From: Anaerolineales bacterium
GTDB lineage: Bacteria > Chloroflexota > Anaerolineae > Anaerolineales > Villigracilaceae
Direction: 5' to 3'
Length of the DNA: 47,960 nt
Assembly (NCBI GenBank): GCA_016744335.1
Contig: JADGEO010000027.1
Span: forward strand, 1-47,960
Below, one piece after another: positions 16,809 through 25,839 of the stretch (its first letter is position 1; every line of letters starts with the position of its first letter). The notes under the pieces were generated by a model, which had not been told where the DNA came from, made no database searches, and worked only from the letters and a program-made list of their open reading frames with translations. The position numbers and the translations under genes were made by a program.

Positions 16809-19364
16809 TTAAATCACCCTCACCTCCGACCCTCTTTCCCCCTTCTCCACCAAAATCTGATTTGGGAACGCGTCTCGCAGAGACTCAAGATGCGTAATTA
16901 CCAAAATTTTTGCAAAATCACCGCGCACTTGGTTGATTGCCTCAATTAATCGTTGCCGTCCCAACGCGTCTTGCGAACCAAAACCCTCATCAATAATCAG
17001 TGTTTGCAAACGTGCACCTTTGCGCCCCGAAAGCGTCTGTGAGAGCGCAATACGTATCGCAAAATTGACCCGAAACGCCTCCCCACCTGAGTACATTTCA
17101 TAATCCCGCACGCCTGCACTATCACTAATCTGAATGTCCAGTGTCTCTTTCATATCTTCTCGTTTCGCATCTTTATACGCCGATTGCGTCACAAATCGGA
17201 TCGACATTTGTCCATTGCTCAGGCGGTCGAGCAACGCGTTTGCCTTCTCTTCGATTTCAGGCAAAGCCTGTTCGATGAGCAACGCTGGAACTCCATTTTT
17301 GCCAAAAGCGCGTTCCAAATTTTTATAACGGGATATTTCAAGCGCGTGGGATTCTCTCTCGGATTCATATTCCGATTTACGGATTCTCAACCCCGACAGC
17401 ACTTCCACATTTTGCCGCGCTGCCCCGACCTCGTCCCGAGCTTGGTTCTCCTTCTCTTGCATTTTCAGTAAGTCAGCATAAGCCGCGTCCTCATCCGGAG
17501 CTTGGGATTCGGCATCCGTGAGCGTTTTCGATGTGTCATCGTGTTTGGCTTTCTGCGTTTCGATCTCTGCGCTCATTTTAACGATTTGTTCATCGAGATT
17601 GGCTATTTCTTCTTCAAGTGGCTTGAGTGCAGAGCGAGCGTTTTCTAAAGATTTATGCTCTTCTTCAACTTTACTGAGCGTTTTTTCATCCTGCCGCGCT
17701 TCATCATGCGATTTGGCATCATAGCCCAATTTTTTCAGTTCTTTGTCTAATTCTGCCAACTTTTCGCGTGCATTAAGGGAGAAGTTTTCTTCTTCAAGCG
17801 TTTTTTTGATTTCAAGATAGGCTTTCTCGCCTTCATTCTCCCATTTCTCTACGCTTTCGCTTAGTGCTGTGAGTTTTGCTTCCAGTTGGGTCAATTTTGT
17901 GGATGTATTCAGGCGTTCATTTTCTACATTTTCGTATTCTTTATTGCGTGATTCATATTCTTGGACACTCTTATAAATGGCATTCATTTCCGCGGTGTTG
18001 GCACGATATTGGTCGCCTTTGGATTTGCCTTCTTTTTCCATTTCTGCCAAAGTTTCGGCGTGATGCTCTTCGCTCAATGCTTGCCCACAAAGTGGGCATT
18101 CTGCGCTTTCTATTTTGGAAAATTCTTCAATTCGCTTTTTGAGCGCATCCATTTCTTTTTTATATTGTTTATTTTCTACGCGCAAGACAGCATATTTCTC
18201 CCGTGCATCTGCTTGCTCTTTTTGAAAAGCATCTCGTTCTTCTATCTTTTTTTCTGTTTCAACTAAATTTTTCTTTTCAACTTCTATATTTTTTTCTAAT
18301 TTAACAATCTCTACTTCCTGTTTTCTAATCCCTGTTTCCTGTTTGCCTAATGCCTTTACTTCATGCTTTAAACGCACCTTTTCTTCATTAATTTCCTGCA
18401 AAAAAGGTTGTCTTTTCCCCTCTTGTTCATGGAATTGAGCCGAGATTTCCTCCCAACGTGCGAGTGCTGTGCGTGACTCTTTCCACGCGCTATATTTTTC
18501 ATCTATGGCTTCGGCGCGATCAATAAGATTGGCGTAAGTATCACGTTTTTCTATGCGCTCATCACGCCGAGATTCTAAATTGGTGCGCGTTTTGATGGAG
18601 CGGGATAACGCGTCTGATAGTGCGTTCGCTAATTTGCGTTGCTCGGCTAGGGATGCGCTTAAGCGGCGAATCTGTTTGAGAAGGGCATCCTGTTTTTTTC
18701 GGCTATCCAACAAAAGGTCAAGTTCGCTTTCAAGTTTTTTCAACTTCTCTTTACGGGCAGATTCTTCGTCCAACTCCTCATCAATCTCTGCTATGCGACC
18801 ATCTACAATATCCAACTCTTTTTCTATTTTGCGTCTTTTTTCCCCTGCACGCGTTTTGTACTCATCCCAGATTTCTAATCCCAGAATGCTACCGAGAGTC
18901 TCTTTTCTTTTGCTGGCGGTTTGTTGGGTAAATTGGTCGGCTTTGCCTTGTAGAAAAAAAGCGGCGTTGACGAATGTGTCGTAATCAAGGCGTAGCGTTT
19001 GCTCGATTCGGGCTTGGGTATCTCGCATGGATGATTCTGTGAGCGGTCGCCAAAGACCATCGTCGTAGATTTGGAATTCGAGATTTTTCTTTTTGCCGCG
19101 CGGCATAGTGCGTTGAATGCGATAATTGTTATTTTCATAGCGAAAATCGTATATTACTTCGGCGGTTTTGGATTGCAGGTTGACGAGGGAATCGTCTCTT
19201 TTGCGCGCTTGCCCAAAAAGTGACCATGTAATTGCATCTAAAATAGAGGATTTGCCCGCGCCGTTATGCCCAGAGATGCAGGCAAGATCGAAATTTTCAA
19301 AATCGAGTTCTACGGGGTCGCGGTAGGAGAGAAAGCCAGAGATTTTTAGGGTGATGGGTATCAT
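16809..19364 (-). CDS. sbcC: SbcC/Rad50-like SMC-family ATPase
   Basis: This 851-residue protein is the ATPase partner of the SbcD/Mre11 nuclease in double-strand-break and hairpin processing. Walker A is GHNGAGKS (32-39). Long coiled-coil arms meet at a zinc hook CPLCGQ near residue 420. The C-terminal half has the signature YSGGEAFRVNFA and Walker B LIIDEGFGSQD. It is shorter than E. coli SbcC (about 1,050) but in the range of Rad50-like proteins. No sbcD is adjacent, which is unusual. Part of the N-terminal coil (LGKQETGIRKQE) is encoded by sequence resembling an intergenic repeat (see findings). Confidence 0.92.
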   Translation of the reverse strand: MIPITLKISGFLSYRDPVELDFENFDLACISGHNGAGKSSILDAITWSLFGQARKRDDSLVNLQSKTAEVIYDFRYENNNYRIQRTMPRGKKKNLEFQIYDDGLWRPLTESSMRDTQARIEQTLRLDYDTFVNAAFFLQGKADQFTQQTASKRKETLGSILGLEIWDEYKTRAGEKRRKIEKELDIVDGRIAEIDEELDEESARKEKLKKLESELDLLLDSRKKQDALLKQIRRLSASLAEQRKLANALSDALSRSIKTRTNLESRRDERIEKRDTYANLIDRAEAIDEKYSAWKESRTALARWEEISAQFHEQEGKRQPFLQEINEEKVRLKHEVKALGKQETGIRKQEVEIVKLEKNIEVEKKNLVETEKKIEERDAFQKEQADAREKYAVLRVENKQYKKEMDALKKRIEEFSKIESAECPLCGQALSEEHHAETLAEMEKEGKSKGDQYRANTAEMNAIYKSVQEYESRNKEYENVENERLNTSTKLTQLEAKLTALSESVEKWENEGEKAYLEIKKTLEEENFSLNAREKLAELDKELKKLGYDAKSHDEARQDEKTLSKVEEEHKSLENARSALKPLEEEIANLDEQIVKMSAEIETQKAKHDDTSKTLTDAESQAPDEDAAYADLLKMQEKENQARDEVGAARQNVEVLSGLRIRKSEYESERESHALEISRYKNLERAFGKNGVPALLIEQALPEIEEKANALLDRLSNGQMSIRFVTQSAYKDAKREDMKETLDIQISDSAGVRDYEMYSGGEAFRVNFAIRIALSQTLSGRKGARLQTLIIDEGFGSQDALGRQRLIEAINQVRGDFAKILVITHLESLRDAFPNQILVEKGERGSEVRVI

Positions 19365-19454
19365 GGATGGGATTATACTCGAAGTGAAATATGGAGCAAA
19401 ACCCCCTCTATTCTCCGAGTATGGAAAGATTTAATCAGGAATCTAGTCCTGCCC

Positions 19455-19475
19455 CTATCCTAACCTTCCCCTTCC
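19455..19475. repeat. Fragment of the ATCCTAACCTTCCCC repeat family
   Basis: The 199-base gap between sbcC and the permease genes holds no gene. It contains TATCCTAACCTTCCCC, almost the same as ATCCTAACCTTCCCC at 44804-44818 inside a membrane-protein gene. Confidence 0.45.
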
Positions 19476-19563
19476 TGGGAACAAGACAAGTTCTTCACCC
19501 TGATGGGGCAAAAAATTGCCAGTTGTTGCTCGATGTCTAAAACAAAGTTTGTGCGTAGTCTCG

Positions 19564-20409
19564 CTATTTAATCCCAGAGTGCATAAAGCTCTTAATGAAT
19601 TGTTTCTGGAAAATTAAAAAGACGATAAAAAGTGGTGCTATTACCATGAGCGTTGCCGCGCTGAGGAGTGACCATTGTGCGCCAATTTCTCCGAGTTGCG
19701 TGAAACGAACAAGACCTGCGGTGAGAGGGCGGGATTTGTCGCTGTTGGTGATGATGAGGGGCCAAAGAAATTCGTTCCAATGCCAGGTTGCAGAGGAAAG
19801 CCCAAAAGCGATTAACGCGGGGATGGAGGGCGGCAAGTAGACGTAGCGGATGAGTTGCCACCACGAACAGCCATCTATAATGCCAGCATCTACGAGGTCA
19901 CGGGGGACGGCGCGGAAGGCTTGAAGCATGAGAAATGTCCCAAATGCCGAGCCAAAGTAGGGAATGGCGATGGCGAGGCGCGTATCGAAAAGACCCATCC
20001 AGCGGATTGTGGAGAAGTTGGGGGCAAGAAGGGCGGAGGTAGGAATCATCATTTGTAGGAGAACGAAAAAGAACAAAATACGTTTACCCTTAAATTCGTA
20101 ATGGGCAAATGCAAAGCCTGCTAGAATAATGGTGATAAGCTGTATGACTAAGATAAGAATAACGACAAAAATGGTATTGGAATAATACTGCCCAAAGGGT
20201 GCCATAGACCAAGCGTGCTGGTAATTTTCAAGGGTGAGGGTGCTACCAAACCAGACGTCTCCACGGCTAATGGGTTCGTTAGCAGGACGAAAAGAGGCAA
20301 CTAATGCCCAAATAACAGGCACAGACCAAAGCATAGCCAAAAATATAGAGATGATATTGCCTGCCCAGTGCCCTGTTTTTTTGAGAAGTTTTATGGAGTT
20401 CGTTGTCAT
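19564..20409 (-). CDS. Sugar ABC transporter permease, MalG type
   Basis: This 281-residue inner-membrane permease has six predicted helices. The EAA loop that contacts the ATPase reads VDAGIIDGCSWW..YVYLPP, close to the MalG consensus. It pairs with the MalF-type permease upstream: the latter's TAA is immediately followed by this ATG (20410/20409). Substrate is probably an oligosaccharide or sugar, by family. No ATPase gene is in the operon, so a shared MsmK/MalK-type ATPase elsewhere is likely. Confidence 0.92.
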   Translation of the reverse strand: MTTNSIKLLKKTGHWAGNIISIFLAMLWSVPVIWALVASFRPANEPISRGDVWFGSTLTLENYQHAWSMAPFGQYYSNTIFVVILILVIQLITIILAGFAFAHYEFKGKRILFFFVLLQMMIPTSALLAPNFSTIRWMGLFDTRLAIAIPYFGSAFGTFLMLQAFRAVPRDLVDAGIIDGCSWWQLIRYVYLPPSIPALIAFGLSSATWHWNEFLWPLIITNSDKSRPLTAGLVRFTQLGEIGAQWSLLSAATLMVIAPLFIVFLIFQKQFIKSFMHSGIK

Positions 20410-21303
20410 TTATGCCTCCTTATTTTCGGACATGACGAAATTGGTGATGGTGAAGGCGAGTAAAACAAGGACAAAAATGATGGTGATCGCGGCGGAGATA
20501 CCAATGTCTTGATTTTCAAAGCGTTCCTGCCAGAGGGTAAAGAGTAAAACCGAACTTGAGCGGCTAGGACCTCCGCTAGTGAGTACAAAAATATGGTCGA
20601 TAGTGCGGAACGCGTCAATAAATGCGATGATGGTAATAAAAACGGTGGTGCGGCGCAAAAGGGGAAAGGTGATTTTCCAGAGTGTTTGCCAGCCAGTTGC
20701 CCCATCTAGTGCGGCGGCTTCATAGACATCATCGGGCAGGTTCTGAATGCCCGCTAGGTAAAAAATCATATAATACCCAGAGTTTTTCCAGACAGCAACA
20801 ATGATGACTGCGAGCAAGGCTAAATCGGGGTTTCCTGTCCAGTTTTCTGCGCCGCTATAGCCTAGAAAGCGCAGTGTAGAGTTGAAAAGCCCATAGTTGG
20901 GGGTAAAGAAAAAGAGCCAAATGGTTGCCGCACTGACCATCGGTAAAACCATCGGGTGAAAAAATGCCAAGCGTAGCCAACCCACATTACGGATTTTTCG
21001 GTTGACCATTATCGCAAAAAATAAGGCTAAAAAAATGCTGATTGGTACAGTGCCAATAATATAATAAAGCGTATTTTTAATGACTTCTATAAAATAGGGG
21101 TCTTCAAATAGTTCTATATAATTACCAAACCCTATAAAACTTGGTTCTCGATATTTTGCTATATTCATCCGTTGGCGAAAAAAACTTTGGTAAAAAGATA
21201 GTAAAACGGGCCACGCGGTAAAAAGTGCCACAAAGACTACTGTTGGAAAGACAAGAAGATAAGGCAGGGGATTTTTTTTGGGTTTCGAGGTTTCATTAGC
21301 CAT
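20410..21303 (-). CDS. Sugar ABC transporter permease, MalF type
   Basis: This 297-residue permease has six helices and the EAA motif (EAAALDGATGWQ..KITFPLL) followed by FVLTSGGP, typical of the MalF/UgpA group. It lies between the binding-protein gene and the MalG-type gene in the usual order. A 248-base gap with a hairpin separates it from the binding-protein gene. Confidence 0.92.
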   Translation of the reverse strand: MANETSKPKKNPLPYLLVFPTVVFVALFTAWPVLLSFYQSFFRQRMNIAKYREPSFIGFGNYIELFEDPYFIEVIKNTLYYIIGTVPISIFLALFFAIMVNRKIRNVGWLRLAFFHPMVLPMVSAATIWLFFFTPNYGLFNSTLRFLGYSGAENWTGNPDLALLAVIIVAVWKNSGYYMIFYLAGIQNLPDDVYEAAALDGATGWQTLWKITFPLLRRTTVFITIIAFIDAFRTIDHIFVLTSGGPSRSSSVLLFTLWQERFENQDIGISAAITIIFVLVLLAFTITNFVMSENKEA

Positions 21304-21483
21304 AAATTGGCTCCTTCCTTATTCTCTTAGATTAAGTGAGACGGGACACTCTTGACTTGAACTTGAGTGCTTTTAGTCAACATTTTCTTGGCGTATAGCG
21401 TAGGGGCGTTTACGCCGCACACCCAGCTTGGGATTTGGCACTTAAGCCTAAAACGCGTTCGTGTCGGCGCATTATAAAGAGTT

Positions 21484-21530
21484 AAACCTGACAGGCCGTG
21501 CTTCTGCGAAGCCTAAGACCTGTCAGGTTT
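21484..21530 (-). terminator. Hairpin between binding-protein and permease genes
   Basis: AAACCTGACAGG (21484-21495) pairs perfectly with CCTGTCAGGTTT (21519-21530). On the minus strand the T-tail is weak, so it may be a partial terminator or an mRNA-protecting hairpin that keeps permease expression below binding-protein expression. The sequence also resembles a common dispersed repeat unit. Confidence 0.55.
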
Positions 21531-21551
21531 TTGAGATAGTTTCTTAGAAAA

Positions 21552-22967
21552 TTATTCGCAGAAATCGACTAATGCGGCGTCTGCTTCAACTTGTGCGGCG
21601 GCCATTGCTTCATCGGCAGTCATTTCACCATTATAAGCACGTTGTAAATAATCGTGGAAAATACCACGAACAGCACCTAAGTTTTGGGTTGCCAATTCTG
21701 CACCACCTTGTTGGAGTGCGTCACGGGCAGAGAGAGCTTGGGGAACTTCAGCGGTGTGGGCTAACATTTCTTCTGTTTCATAAGAGCTAGATGTGCTAGC
21801 AACATAGCCAGTGTTGATGCTGTAGTCGGCTATATATTTGGGCTGAGTTAGGAATTCAACGAAGAGCCAAGCGGCATCTTGTTCTGCTTGGGGAGCGCCG
21901 CTCATGATGTAGAAGTTACCGCCACCAGGAACTGCGGAGATGGAGCCATCTTCTTTTCCGGGGAGACCCATCAGACCAACTTCAAAATCGGCTTGTTCAA
22001 TAATACCCTTCAAGCTACCAGATGAGTGGATAATCATTGCCGTCGAGCCACTGGAGAAATCAGTTGGCGCTGTGCCCCAAATGCCTTGAACGCCAGCAGG
22101 CATTGCTTCATATTCGCCAGAGAGATCAATATAGAATTGAACAGCTTCGATAACTGCAGGGTTATCAAAGACAACTGTGCAATCATCATCAAGGATGTTT
22201 TGCCCTGCGCCGATGGCGAGGGGCTGGAAGAGCCAATAGGGCCAGCCAGAGGGGTATTGAAGCCCCCAGTTGGTTGCATCGCCATCTTTTGTGGTGAGCG
22301 TTTGAGCGGCTGTTGCCCAAGTTTCCCAATTTGTGGGGGCGTCTAAACCTGCTTCTGCGAACATATCCATGTTGTAGTACATGACAGTTGCACTGCGTTG
22401 GAAAGGAATGCTCCAAAGTTCGTCATAAGCATAGGAATTATCGAGAAATACGGGCAAGAAATCGGCAATATAAGCATCTCCATCTTCCATGCCGGCGACG
22501 TAGCTATCAAGAGGAGAAATATAACCCGCGTTATTCAAATCGTAGAGTGCAGTTGCTAACATCACGGCTAATGCGGGAGGTGTGCCACCGCCATCAATGG
22601 TGGTCTGGATTGCGGTCTGCACGTCTCCGTATCCACCAGAGAAAACGGGTTCAACGGTGATGTGAGGATATTCTGCTTGGAAATCTTCAATATATTCATT
22701 CAAAATTTCGGCAATGGGCGCATCTACTGCAACGGGGTAGAAAACCTGGAAGGTGACAGGCTCTGCCATTTCTTCTGCGGGAGCTTCCTCTTCTTCTTCA
22801 ACAGGGGCGGCTTCTTCTTCAGCGGGAGCGGCTTCCTCAACGGGAGCGGCTTCCTCAACGGGAGCGGATTCTTCCTCGGGGGCGGGTTCGGCGGCAGGGC
22901 TACATGCCCCTAAACCAATGATTAGCAGAAGTGCCATCAAAACAAGAAAAACTTTTTTCGTACGCAT
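21552..22967 (-). CDS. Extracellular solute-binding lipoprotein (sugar ABC transporter)
   Basis: This 471-residue family-1 binding protein has a lipoprotein signal peptide with lipobox LGAC (Cys22), showing membrane anchoring outside the cell. Residues about 25-68 are a low-complexity Glu/Ala/Pro linker (repeats of APVEEA). The periplasmic-binding fold follows (FQVFYPVAVDAP; YYNMDMFAEAGLD..NWETW; AWLFVEFLTQP). It captures the substrate for the two permeases downstream. The GntR gene lies 32 bases upstream. Confidence 0.93.
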   Translation of the reverse strand: MRTKKVFLVLMALLLIIGLGACSPAAEPAPEEESAPVEEAAPVEEAAPAEEEAAPVEEEEEAPAEEMAEPVTFQVFYPVAVDAPIAEILNEYIEDFQAEYPHITVEPVFSGGYGDVQTAIQTTIDGGGTPPALAVMLATALYDLNNAGYISPLDSYVAGMEDGDAYIADFLPVFLDNSYAYDELWSIPFQRSATVMYYNMDMFAEAGLDAPTNWETWATAAQTLTTKDGDATNWGLQYPSGWPYWLFQPLAIGAGQNILDDDCTVVFDNPAVIEAVQFYIDLSGEYEAMPAGVQGIWGTAPTDFSSGSTAMIIHSSGSLKGIIEQADFEVGLMGLPGKEDGSISAVPGGGNFYIMSGAPQAEQDAAWLFVEFLTQPKYIADYSINTGYVASTSSSYETEEMLAHTAEVPQALSARDALQQGGAELATQNLGAVRGIFHDYLQRAYNGEMTADEAMAAAQVEADAALVDFCE

Positions 22968-22999
22968 AGTGCTTTCTCCTTTCTCATTTAAGAGAATAG

Positions 23000-23731
23000 T
23001 TAATTGGTGCGGATCATCCGCACAGTATTTAGTTCCACAATATCAGAATTGAAAAAAATCTTGCTAAAATTCACAACCTGATTGTCTATTGTATAAATTG
23101 TAGAGCGAACGCTCAAAACTGGAGTGCCAGTTGCTAAATTCAAATACTGTGAAATTTTGGGGGGGAGTGCTGCCGCGCGGATATTCGATTGAATTTGATG
23201 CAAACGAGTATCTAGCGTAGCAGAAAGTAACTGAACCATATTTCCGCCAAAATCATTCCATACCACATCAGATGTGTTCACCAGCGGAGAAATATAGTCT
23301 TCAATATAAATTACAGGGTCTTCATCAGCAAGAACGGTGCGCATTACACACTGTATTTTTTGCTCAGGCGAAATTGCCAAAGTTGAGCATACATCTTCAG
23401 TAACTTTTTTAAAACTTGCAGAAATCGTCTCAAAGTTTGGCGTAAAGCCAACATCCTGAATAATCTGTGCAAAGGGAGCAAAGCTATTTAAAGAATCTCG
23501 AATTAGTGGCGGTTGGGCAATAAATGTCCCTATCCCGTGCCGCCGAATAATAATACCCTCACTCTCTAGCGAGATATACGCCTCCCTCAAAGTATTGCGG
23601 CTAACGCCCAAAGTCTTTGCAATAGATGCTTCGGCAGGGAGCTGGTCATTGCGCCCCAGCTGATTTTGATGAATATAACTGAGCAACCCCGATTTGACTT
23701 GCTCCAAGCGTGTTTTTGTATTAATTGTCAT
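23000..23731 (-). CDS. GntR-family transcriptional regulator (HutC/UTRA type)
   Basis: This 243-residue regulator has an N-terminal GntR winged helix (LPAEASIAKTLGVSRNTLREAYISLESEGII, about 30-65) and a C-terminal UTRA ligand-binding domain. It is the first gene of the sugar-transport operon and most likely represses it until a sugar ligand binds. A symmetrical site between its promoter and start codon predicts autoregulation. Downstream genes follow closely, so regulator and transporter share the transcript. Confidence 0.92.
   Translation of the reverse strand: MTINTKTRLEQVKSGLLSYIHQNQLGRNDQLPAEASIAKTLGVSRNTLREAYISLESEGIIIRRHGIGTFIAQPPLIRDSLNSFAPFAQIIQDVGFTPNFETISASFKKVTEDVCSTLAISPEQKIQCVMRTVLADEDPVIYIEDYISPLVNTSDVVWNDFGGNMVQLLSATLDTRLHQIQSNIRAAALPPKISQYLNLATGTPVLSVRSTIYTIDNQVVNFSKIFFNSDIVELNTVRMIRTN
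23007..23023 (-). promoter_or_regulatory. Symmetrical site at the gntR/SBP junction
   Basis: GTGCGGAT-C-ATCCGCAC is a perfect dyad with a one-base centre that overlaps the last codons of the regulator. It shares the GGA..TCC core with the operator at 23747-23762. It could be a second binding site or an mRNA hairpin. Confidence 0.3.
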
Positions 23732-23746
23732 AATTTTCAGTATATA

Positions 23747-23796
23747 GGTAGGATGTCCAACCTTTAACAGTATACTGGAAAAAATAACTTTGTCAA
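23747..23796 (-). promoter_or_regulatory. Promoter and operator of the gntR-sugar transport operon
   Basis: On the minus strand TTGACA (23791-23796), 16 bases and TATACT (23769-23774) form a near-consensus promoter. Just downstream, GGTNGGA-NN-TCCNACC (23747-23762) is a perfect dyad placed about 10-20 bases after the expected start site. This is a typical roadblock position for a GntR repressor. Confidence 0.7.
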
Positions 23797-23836
23797 TCTT
23801 TTTTAGCTTAACTTTTATAATGGTTTTTCTTAAGAC

Positions 23837-23888
23837 AAAAGCAGTCTCTTCTTGGCCAACTTTAGTCGGCTAAGAAGAGACTGCTTTT
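23837..23888. terminator. Long hairpin terminator downstream of the helicase gene
   Basis: AAAAGCAGTCTCTTCTT (23837-23853) pairs perfectly over 17 bp with 23872-23888. T-runs lie on both sides. It separates the DEAD-box gene (stop 23928) from the gntR promoter. Confidence 0.85.
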
Positions 23889-23927
23889 ACTGCGCCATAT
23901 CTTATGCGCCATATCTTGAATCTTTTG

Positions 23928-25379
23928 TTACCTTTGAGGTCTTCTGTTCGAAGATTTTTTTCCTCTATAGTTCTTTTTCTTATAGGGTTTTTTCTTTTGC
24001 GCAGGGCTTTTCTTTGGTTTTGCTACAAATTTATGCTGTGCTTTCTGATAATAATCGTCTAAAAGCATTGTAATAATAGGGAGTTCATCCTCACCTTCGG
24101 AGAGTTTTTGGGCTAAGAGTTTAAAACGCTGGCTACGATCTCCTTGGAGTTTGTCGCGCTCGCGGAGCTCGGCTTCTAAGAAGACCATAGCGCGCTCAGC
24201 GACTATTTTGGCAACATCTTCTTCGGTGGGGATATCGCGTTCTTCAAATTCGAGTTTGAAATGGGCCGAGATGCGGGTTAGCTGACGTTTTTCTACGCCA
24301 TAAACCAACATCATGGCTGTGCCAGTTGCTCCAGCGCGTCCCGTGCGCCCAGCACGATGGATATAGGCTTCTAGGTCGTCGGGTGGTTCAAATTGGATGA
24401 CGTGCGATAGCGCATCGATGTCGATGCCACGCGCGGCAACGTCTGTCGCCACCAAAAAACGTAAACTGCCATCGCGCACGCGTCCCAAAGTTCGTTCTCG
24501 CCGTTGTTGTGACAAATCTGAGCTTAGTTCATCTGCATCGTATCCATATCGTTGAAGAATCGTCTTCACATAATTTACTTTCACTTTTGTATTGCAAAAG
24601 ATAATCGCAGAGTGTGGGTTTTCCAGCTCAATCAATCGAATTAGCGTTCTTTCTTTTTCCATGCTCGGTACCATATAGACAATGTGCTGGGTATCGGTGA
24701 CGTGAACATGCTCACTGCTTAGGCTGAAAAATTCGGCGTCTTGCATAAACTCGTTGGCAGCGCGCTTGACGTGAACGGGGAAGGTGGCGGAGAACATGCA
24801 AGTATTGACGTGGCGGTTGGGCAGGTGACGCTGCACTTCTTTCATGTCGGGGTAAAAACCCATCGAGAGCATTCTATCGGCTTCATCGAAGATGAGCATT
24901 TTTAAGCGGTCGAGGGTGAAAGAGCGTTTGATGAGATGGTCGAGGACGCGCCCGGGCGTGCCAACTACGATTTGCGCGCCATCTTTAAAGGCTTGGAGTT
25001 GCTCCCCGTATCCGACCCCACCGTAAACGGCTACCGTTTTAAGGGCAGAATCTTGGCAAATAACTTTTGCTTCCTTCTCAACTTGTCGAGCGAGTTCACG
25101 CGTGGGGACAAGGATGAGTGCCTGACATTTTTTCTGTTTTGGGTTGAGGCGTTCGAGCATGGGGAGCAAAAATGCGCCCGTTTTTCCACTGCCCGTTCGG
25201 GCTTGGATCATGACATCCTTTTCTGTGGTGAGGTAGGGAATCGCCTTGCGCTGGACGGGCATAAGCGAATCCCAGCCTACATTTTTGGCGGCTTTTTGAG
25301 ATTTTTCGGGGAGTTCCGCGAAGGTGATTTCGGGGAGGGGGTTCTTTTCTTCGGTTTTTTCTTCTTCTGGGTTATTCAA
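23928..25379 (-). CDS. DEAD-box ATP-dependent RNA helicase
   Basis: This 483-residue RNA helicase of RhlE/DeaD type has Q-motif-like MPVQRKAIP, motif I ARTGSGKT, Ia PTRELA, DEAD (IFDEADRM), SAT, and motif VI HRAGRTGRAG. The C-terminal tail is Lys/Arg-rich (KKPYKKKNYRGKKSS), suited to RNA or ribosome binding. It likely acts in ribosome assembly or RNA decay. The start is a TTG at 25379; no better start exists before residue 40. It is followed by its own terminator. Confidence 0.93.
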   Translation of the reverse strand: MNNPEEEKTEEKNPLPEITFAELPEKSQKAAKNVGWDSLMPVQRKAIPYLTTEKDVMIQARTGSGKTGAFLLPMLERLNPKQKKCQALILVPTRELARQVEKEAKVICQDSALKTVAVYGGVGYGEQLQAFKDGAQIVVGTPGRVLDHLIKRSFTLDRLKMLIFDEADRMLSMGFYPDMKEVQRHLPNRHVNTCMFSATFPVHVKRAANEFMQDAEFFSLSSEHVHVTDTQHIVYMVPSMEKERTLIRLIELENPHSAIIFCNTKVKVNYVKTILQRYGYDADELSSDLSQQRRERTLGRVRDGSLRFLVATDVAARGIDIDALSHVIQFEPPDDLEAYIHRAGRTGRAGATGTAMMLVYGVEKRQLTRISAHFKLEFEERDIPTEEDVAKIVAERAMVFLEAELRERDKLQGDRSQRFKLLAQKLSEGEDELPIITMLLDDYYQKAQHKFVAKPKKSPAQKKKPYKKKNYRGKKSSNRRPQR

Positions 25380-25453
25380 AATTTACTCTCTTTTTTAACG
25401 TGAATGGCGTGAATTGATAAAAAATATTTTTGTTTTTCCTGATTTACTGATAC

Positions 25454-25648
25454 CTAATCCCTAATTTCTTTCACTCTCCCCACTTGTCCATCCATCAAGC
25501 GAACTTTAATCCCGTGTGGGTGGCTCGCAGAGCGAGTGAGAATGTCTTTGACAATTCCTTCGGTCAGGTTTCCGCTATGCTGATCTTTTTTCAGCACAAT
25601 GGCAACTTGAAGACCTGATTTGATTTCGTTACGTTTTGGTGTGTTCAT
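25454..25648 (-). CDS. YwbE-family protein
   Basis: This 64-residue protein starts at MNTPKRNEIKSG (25648); a start at 25669 would add seven unconserved residues. It matches the small YwbE (DUF2196) family: VAIVLKKDQHSGNLTEG, VKDILTRSASHPHGIKVRL and DGQVGRV. The function is unknown, and a KOW/SH3-like RNA-binding role has only been guessed. It lies upstream of the helicase gene in the same direction, separated by a 74-base gap holding a short repeat fragment. Confidence 0.85.
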   Translation of the reverse strand: MNTPKRNEIKSGLQVAIVLKKDQHSGNLTEGIVKDILTRSASHPHGIKVRLMDGQVGRVKEIRD

Positions 25649-25771
25649 AGGGTGAATTGTATCAGGCATTCAAGATATTTGCAGAAAAGATGAAAATTAA
25701 GAAAAATGCTTGATATTTACTTTAGCTATGAAGCCTTTATACAAAATTCAGGTAAAACCTGTTATCTTGCT

Positions 25772-25800
25772 TTGACAATTCAACTGACTTCTCTTACAAT
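25772..25800 (+). promoter_or_regulatory. Near-consensus promoter of the EF-G2 gene
   Basis: TTGACA (25772-25777), a 17-base spacer and TACAAT (25795-25800) lie 40 bases upstream of the ATG at 25840. It is one of the best sigma-70-type promoters in the window. Confidence 0.8.
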
Positions 25801-25839
25801 CATGCGGTCTGTTTATCCTAAAAAGGAAGGTTTTAATCA

